5,539 nt of DNA from an uncultured Lachnospiraceae bacterium (GTDB lineage: Bacteria; Bacillota_A; Clostridia; Lachnospirales; Lachnospiraceae), in assembly GCA_949957035.1 (NCBI GenBank), contig CATLIP010000169.1:1-5539 (forward strand), read 5' to 3'. A program made the position numbers and the translations under genes. Of this stretch, positions 1 to 3,147 are shown in pieces (position 1 is the first letter of the stretch; every line of letters begins with the position of its first letter). The notes under the pieces are model-generated. The model was not told the origin of the DNA. It searched no databases and saw only the letters and a program-made list of their open reading frames with translations.

Positions 1-4
1 TTAT

Positions 5-77
5 GGGCGTGTAGCTCAGGTGGTAGAGCACTTGACTTTTAATCAAGTTGTCCGGGGTTCGAATCCCCGCACGCTCA
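5..77 (+). tRNA. tRNA-Lys (anticodon UUU)
   Basis: A full cloverleaf can be folded. The acceptor stem GGGCGTG pairs with CACGCTC (one G-T pair), the D arm is GCTC...GAGC, the anticodon stem is CTTGA/TCAAG around the loop CTTTTAA, and the T arm is CGGGG-TTCGAAT-CCCCG. The loop places TTT at positions 34-36, so it reads AAA/AAG lysine codons. The discriminator base is A77. CCA is not encoded (AGGT follows), so the 3' end must be added by CCA-adding enzyme. Its promoter lies upstream of the window, and it may be the last gene of a longer tRNA cluster. Confidence 0.97.
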
Positions 78-86
78 GGTGGATGA

Positions 87-132
87 AATCTTCGCAATCG
101 TTGATAATTCAAGGGTTGCGAGGATTCTTTTT
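87..132 (+). terminator. Hairpin with T-run between the two tRNA genes
   Basis: The arms 87-99 and 114-126 pair over 13 bp with two G-T pairs. An inner TTGA/TCAA pairing (101-104 with 109-112) extends the hairpin. It is followed by CTTTTTCC, a T-run at 128-132. This looks like a rho-independent terminator for the tRNA-Lys transcript, which would require a separate promoter for tRNA-Leu. No convincing promoter for tRNA-Leu is visible in the short gap. The hairpin may therefore be a partial terminator or a processing spacer. Confidence 0.6.
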
Positions 133-149
133 CCTTAGATGGCATATAT

Positions 150-230
150 GCGGATGTGGCGGAATTGGCAGACGCGCTAGACTTAGGATCTAGTGGGGTT
201 CCCGTGCAGGTTCAAGTCCTGTCATCCGCA
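150..230 (+). tRNA. tRNA-Leu (anticodon UAG)
   Basis: The acceptor stem GCGGATG pairs perfectly with CATCCGC. The anticodon stem CTAGA/TCTAG encloses the loop CTTAGGA with TAG at positions 34-36, so it reads CUN leucine codons, primarily CUA. A variable arm (TGGGGTTCCCGT) marks it as a class II tRNA, as expected for leucine, and the T arm is CAGG-TTCAAGT-CCTG. The discriminator is A230. CCA is not encoded (TTGA follows). Confidence 0.97.
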
Positions 231-237
231 TTGAACG

Positions 238-277
238 AAAAACCCGGAGCCTTTATTTTGTAAGGTTTCGGGTTTTT
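238..277 (+). terminator. Strong intrinsic terminator after tRNA-Leu, probably bidirectional
   Basis: Bases 238-251 pair with 264-277 over 14 bp (the AAAAACCCGGAGCC arm against GGTTTCGGGTTTTT), including two G-T pairs, with a 12-base loop and the T-run within the 3' arm. It ends transcription of the tRNA genes. On the minus strand the two G-T pairs become C-A mismatches, but a 9-bp AAAAACCCG/CGGGTTTTT stem with a T-run remains. The convergent Uma2-family gene stops at 279, directly beside it, so the hairpin can serve both directions. Confidence 0.85.
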
Positions 278-278
278 G

Positions 279-881
279 CTATAGTAAATCTGAAATTATG
301 ATATTCAGACCGTCAAAGATGTAAACCGGTATTTCATCATCGAAAAAATATATATTTGCGTCCTCTTCACCCTCAAAGATATAGGTCTGAACCATCTTCC
401 TGATGGGGTTCACTATCCAGTATTCCCGAACACCAGCAGTACGATATTTGAATAACTTGATTGCACAATCTGTCCGGGTGCTGCTGGGGGATAAAATTTC
501 AATAATCCAATCTGGCGCGCCTTCGCATCCACGGTCTGATAGTTTATCTTTATCACAGATAATGGAAATATCTGGCTCTACCTACGCTTTATCATTTGCT
601 GTGAGATTTACAGCGAACGGGGCGGGGTAAACTTCGCAAGAACCAGATTTTTTCTTTATATGGTTATGGATTGTTGATGTTAGTTCCATAATAAGTTTTT
701 GATGAATCCGGTTCGGCAGAGCCATGGCGTACAGTTTGCCGTCGATCAGCTCTGCACGCTGTCCGTCTGGGAGGTTCCAGTAGTCTTCTGATGTGTAGGT
801 GTGTTCCTTCGGTACTTGCATTTTGTCACGTCCTTTCAGTGTTACTATTCTACGTTCTTTAATTCTTTCTGCCATATCCAT
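279..881 (-). pseudogene. Uma2-family (DUF820) putative restriction-endonuclease-like protein, interrupted by an in-frame amber codon
   Basis: The start ATG at 881-879 is chosen because GGGGAG (895-890) lies 8 bases upstream and a promoter sits just before it; an earlier in-frame ATG at 938 overlaps that promoter. Codons 1-99 carry the family's N-terminal half, including DYWNLPDGQRAELIDGKLYA (about 33-52) and YPAPFAVNL. Codon 100 (584-582) is TAG. The same frame then runs without further stops to TAG at 281-279 and holds the rest of the fold: VEPDISIICDKDKL (about 101-114, D104), APDWIIEILSPSS (about 122-134, E128), K142/K145, and GVREYWIVNP (about 150-159). Typical relatives have tyrosine or a similar residue before VEPD, so a single substitution (TAC or TAT to TAG) explains the break. 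Length without the stop would be about 199 residues, normal for the family. Uma2 proteins have a PD-(D/E)XK nuclease-like fold, but their biological role is largely unknown. It is probably inactive unless the stop is read through or is a sequencing error. Confidence 0.88.
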
Positions 882-902
882 AATATATACTCCCCTTTCA
901 AG

Positions 903-938
903 TGTCTTGATTTTAGTACATATTTTAGAAAAATGCAA
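903..938 (-). promoter_or_regulatory. Sigma-A type promoter for the Uma2-family gene
   Basis: On the minus strand the -35 box TTGCAT (938-933) and the -10 box TAAAAT (915-910) are separated by exactly 17 bases. The predicted start of transcription near 903 leaves a leader of about 22 bases before the ATG at 881, which contains the GGGGAG ribosome binding site. The intact promoter suggests the gene was disabled recently or is still transcribed. Confidence 0.7.
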
Positions 939-939
939 G

Positions 940-1050
940 GATTACACTAAAAAGGGCGAGTTCCTTCTGAACGGGGAGAACTTGAAAGCAGTAAGCCATC
1001 TTGAATTGGAATTATTGGAATTTAAAGGTGTAACAAATCTACTCTGGTAG
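940..1050 (+). other. Coding-like remnant of unknown origin
   Basis: The frame ending at the TAG at 1048-1050 translates, after about 943, into a plausible protein tail (KKGEFLLNGENLKAV, then LELELLEFKGVTNLLW). It has no credible start or ribosome binding site, and its 5' extension runs through the Uma2 promoter. It could be the 3' end of a decayed gene or simply non-coding sequence that happens to be open. I do not recognise a family. The stretch contains a short direct repeat (TTGGAATT twice), which creates the LELELLEF pattern. Confidence 0.2.
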
Positions 1051-1067
1051 AATTGTATATGTTTGTG

Positions 1068-1080
1068 TATAATATAAAGA
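1068..1080 (+). promoter_or_regulatory. -10 box of the probable LytTR regulator promoter
   Basis: TATAAT at 1068-1073 is a perfect -10 hexamer, about 57 bases before the start codon. The -35 region at the right distance (around 1045-1050, TGGTAG) is poor. This suggests either a weak promoter or one that needs an activator. Transcription would begin near 1080, just ahead of the 18-bp palindrome. Confidence 0.5.
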
Positions 1081-1088
1081 ATAATCAG

Positions 1089-1106
1089 GAACTGTATATA
1101 CAGTTC
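1089..1106 (+). promoter_or_regulatory. Perfect 18-bp palindrome in the leader of the regulator gene
   Basis: GAACTGTATATACAGTTC is its own reverse complement and extends by further G-T and A-T pairs on each side (AAGG side against CTTTT side). It lies roughly at +10 to +27 of the predicted transcript and ends 9 bases before the ribosome binding site. It could be an operator for a dimeric repressor. As RNA it could form a 6-8 bp hairpin followed by TTTT. A terminator is less likely because the T-run is short and the stem is AT-rich. Confidence 0.5.
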
Positions 1107-1129
1107 TTTTAATAAGGGAGTGGTAGATA

Positions 1130-1858
1130 TTGTATACAGTAGCAGTATGTGATGATGAGCCTGCACATTTGGATAAGATGAAAGATATGCTGGATACTTA
1201 CCAGGAGCAGCGGCAGGATTGTGAATTGATGATAGAATGTTTTGGGAGTGCAGAAGCGCTGCTTAAACGGGTCAGGGAACAGAAGTATGAGCCGGATTTA
1301 TTGTTGCTGGATATTTATTTGCAGGAAGAGTTTGGAATTGCGGCGGCAGTGGAGTTACGCAGTATGGGAAATAAGAGCCATATCGTGTTTATTACCTCGT
1401 CTCTGGACCATGCGCTTGAGGCATACAGGGTACAGGCCGCTCAATATCTGGTGAAGCCCGTGGAGCAGGAAGAGCTGTTCCATGTTTTGGACCGTCTGTT
1501 AGAAGAGAGCAGGATTGAGCGGAGGTGCTATCTGGTGCTGCGTACAGAAGGACGGGTCAGCCGGGTGGCGGTTGATAAGATTGTATTCTGTGAAGCTCAG
1601 GGGAAAAGCCAGAAGATGCACCTGATAGACGGAGAAGAATTATTGCTGCATATGACCATGACGGAAATCTTTGGAATGCTGGCGGAGTATCAGGAATTTG
1701 TGAAGGTTGGGGCTTCATATATTCTGAATCTGGAGCATGTTGTAAGCATGAATTCACGGCAGGTACTAATGGAACCGAAGGCTAGTATCCACTTGCCCCG
1801 GGGTTCCTACCAGCCGCTTAGAGAACGTTATTTTAATTATTATTGTGAACAGAAATAA
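1130..1858 (+). CDS. LytTR-family response regulator (REC + LytTR DNA-binding domain)
   Basis: This 242-residue protein is a normal-length member of the AgrA/VirR/LytR-type regulators. Residues 1-120 form a receiver domain with acidic pocket D8/D9 (AVCDDE), phosphoacceptor D61 (LLLLDIYL), T89 in VFITS and K109 in YLVKP. Residues about 132-240 form a LytTR domain, including the strand VDKIVFCEAQGKS, the FVKVGASYILN segment (the family's usual 'F.R.HRSYIVN' position) and the closing HLPRGSYQPLRERY. The start is TTG at 1130: AAGGGAG (1114-1120) lies 9 bases upstream and the translation begins YTVAVCDDE, exactly where family members begin; no in-frame ATG fits better. It should act in the cytoplasm as a phosphorylation-controlled transcription factor. 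No histidine kinase is adjacent, so in this window it is an orphan. A terminator separates it from the pilT operon, which it may control. Confidence 0.95.
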   Translation: MYTVAVCDDEPAHLDKMKDMLDTYQEQRQDCELMIECFGSAEALLKRVREQKYEPDLLLLDIYLQEEFGIAAAVELRSMGNKSHIVFITSSLDHALEAYRVQAAQYLVKPVEQEELFHVLDRLLEESRIERRCYLVLRTEGRVSRVAVDKIVFCEAQGKSQKMHLIDGEELLLHMTMTEIFGMLAEYQEFVKVGASYILNLEHVVSMNSRQVLMEPKASIHLPRGSYQPLRERYFNYYCEQK

Positions 1859-1862
1859 AAGG

Positions 1863-1890
1863 AGACTGCCTGTTACGGGTGGTCTTTTTT
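1863..1890 (+). terminator. Intrinsic terminator after the LytTR regulator
   Basis: AGACTGCC (1863-1870) pairs with GGTGGTCT (1878-1885) with two G-T pairs, and T1885-1890 forms the run. It lies 5 bases after the stop codon. The run is followed by a near-duplicate of itself (see the CTTTTTTCATA repeat). It separates the regulator gene from the pilT operon, which then needs its own promoter. Confidence 0.75.
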
Positions 1891-1906
1891 CATACTTTTT
1901 TTCATA
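1884..1906 (+). repeat. Tandem CTTTTTTCATA duplication after the terminator
   Basis: CTTTTTTCATA (1884-1894) is followed directly by CTTTTTTTCATA (1895-1906), differing by one T. It provides a second T-run behind the terminator hairpin. This is probably a small slippage duplication. Confidence 0.5.
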
Positions 1907-1938
1907 GAGAAAACAAATGGAATGATGAAAAATTTACC

Positions 1939-1971
1939 AGTGCGAAGTATACCGAAAAAAGTGCGGATTAT
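1939..1971 (+). promoter_or_regulatory. Pair of direct repeats with 21-bp period upstream of the pilT promoter
   Basis: AGTGCGAAGTAT (1939-1950) and AGTGCGGATTAT (1960-1971) match at 10 of 12 bases, start 21 bp apart and leave a 9-bp gap. The two repeats are on the same face of the helix, centred about 70 and 50 bases before the predicted transcription start. LytTR-domain regulators such as AgrA and VirR bind pairs of direct repeats spaced about two helical turns apart upstream of the promoters they activate. A LytTR regulator is encoded immediately upstream. The assignment to that protein is an inference. Confidence 0.5.
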
Positions 1972-1981
1972 GCTATTGAAT

Positions 1982-2009
1982 ATTATATCTGTTATTTTTC
2001 TGATATAAT
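1982..2009 (+). promoter_or_regulatory. pilT promoter: extended -10 overlapped by an inverted repeat
   Basis: TGATATAAT (2001-2009) contains a perfect TATAAT at 2004-2009 with the TGn extension. The -35 region at 17-bp spacing (1981-1986, TATTAT) is poor, consistent with dependence on the extended -10 and possibly on an activator. ATTATATC (1982-1989) and GATATAAT (2002-2009) are perfect inverted copies with a 12-bp spacer, so the -10 box is one arm of a dyad. Transcription would begin near 2016, giving a leader of about 32 bases. Confidence 0.7.
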
Positions 2010-2047
2010 GTTCGCAAAATCGACCAGAAATAGGAGTATTTAGCGAT

Positions 2048-3100
2048 ATGAAGAAGATTGAAGAGATATTGGCCCATGCTGCATGGGCAGGAGCAAGCGA
2101 TGTACATATTACCACAGGGATTCCGCCGAAGATGCGGCAGAGCGGCAGTCTGGCGACAATGCCCTTTGAGACGATGACGGCAGGCGACACCATGGAGATT
2201 GCACGAAGTATTATGAGTGATGAACAGATGAAACTGTTTGAAGAGAAGGGAGAGTGTGACATGTCCTTCTCTATTGCAGGTAAGGGCCGTTATCGTGTCA
2301 ATGTATTTCGACAGCAGGGAGAGACTGCCATGGCCTTTCGTCTGGTGTCGGAGAAGATTCCTTCGCCTGAGGAGCTTGGAGTGCCGGGATCCATCATAGA
2401 TCTGTATCAGCGCAAGCGTGGGCTGGTTCTCGTGACCGGGCCTACGGGCAGCGGTAAGTCGACGACTTTGGCGGCGATTATTGACAAGGTAAATACATTT
2501 CGGGATGCACATGTGATTACCCTAGAGGACCCCATTGAGTATATTCATCATCATAAGATGTCCATGGTGAATCAGAGGGAGATTGGTCTGGACAGCAAAA
2601 GCTATGCCAATGCGCTGCGGGCGGCTCTCAGGGAAGACCCGGACGTTATTCTGGTAGGCGAGATGAGAGACTATGAGACAATCAGTGTGGCAGTTACAGC
2701 GGCGGAGACCGGGCATCTGGTATTATCCACCCTCCATACGATTGGCGCGGCAAGCACGATTGACCGCGTTATTGATGTTTTCCCTCCTCATCAGCAGCAG
2801 CAAATCCGAGTACAGTTGGCAAATGTGTTGGAGGCGGTTATTTCGCAGCAGTTGATTCCAAGGGCAGACGGCAGAGGAAGAGTTGCGGCTTTCGAGGTGC
2901 TTCACGCCAATCTGGCAATTCGGAATCTGATCAGAGAAGGAAAGACGCATCAGATTCCCAGCATTATGCAGACCAACCGCAGGCTTGGTATGATTACCAT
3001 GGATGACGCAATCGTACAACTGTATCGGGAGGGAAAGATTGTAAGGGAGATGGCGGCTGCATTTGCACAGGACCCGGATACTATAGAGAATAAATTGTAA
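2048..3100 (+). CDS. pilT: Type IV pilus twitching motility / retraction ATPase PilT
   Basis: PilT is a hexameric cytoplasmic ATPase that powers disassembly and retraction of type IV pili. This 350-residue protein has the usual length. The N-terminal domain begins with SDVHIT (17-22). The motor domain holds Walker A GPTGSGKST (131-139), the Asp box ITLEDPIEY (157-165) with E160, D161 and E164, Walker B DPDVILVGEMRD (197-208) with E205, and the His box TGHLVLSTLHT (221-231) with H230. AIRNLIREGK (290-299) followed by HQI is the PilT-type C-terminal signature and separates it from the PilB assembly ATPase. The start at 2048 has AGGAG (2032-2036) 11 bases upstream. The prepilin-like gene follows after 47 bp with no terminator, so the two form an operon driven by the extended -10 promoter at 2001-2009. 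Confidence 0.96.
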   Translation: MKKIEEILAHAAWAGASDVHITTGIPPKMRQSGSLATMPFETMTAGDTMEIARSIMSDEQMKLFEEKGECDMSFSIAGKGRYRVNVFRQQGETAMAFRLVSEKIPSPEELGVPGSIIDLYQRKRGLVLVTGPTGSGKSTTLAAIIDKVNTFRDAHVITLEDPIEYIHHHKMSMVNQREIGLDSKSYANALRAALREDPDVILVGEMRDYETISVAVTAAETGHLVLSTLHTIGAASTIDRVIDVFPPHQQQQIRVQLANVLEAVISQQLIPRADGRGRVAAFEVLHANLAIRNLIREGKTHQIPSIMQTNRRLGMITMDDAIVQLYREGKIVREMAAAFAQDPDTIENKL

Positions 3101-3147
3101 AACACCGTAAACGCGAATAACAGGCAGGAAGAATAAGGTGAATATTT

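Noticed and set aside
1..280. tRNA-linked integration site (att) for a mobile element
   Set aside because: No repeat of a tRNA 3' end and no integrase gene are visible in the window.
582..584. Pyrrolysine or selenocysteine recoding at the Uma2 stop codon
   Set aside because: The codon is TAG, not TGA, so selenocysteine does not apply; no pyrrolysine signal or genes are visible, and a point mutation to tyrosine's neighbour codon is simpler.
403..630. Forward-strand 75-residue open frame at 403-630
   Set aside because: It is antisense to the second half of the Uma2-family frame, has no ribosome binding site and shows no family resemblance.
882..938. Upstream ATG at 938 as the start of the Uma2-family protein
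   Set aside because: It overlaps the -35 box of the gene's promoter and adds a 19-residue extension not typical of the family; the ATG at 881 has a strong Shine-Dalgarno at the right distance.
1873..2512. Two minus-strand open frames (1873-2262 and 1973-2512) opposite the start of pilT
   Set aside because: They are shadows of the well-supported pilT coding frame and promoter region; no ribosome binding site or protein motif is seen.
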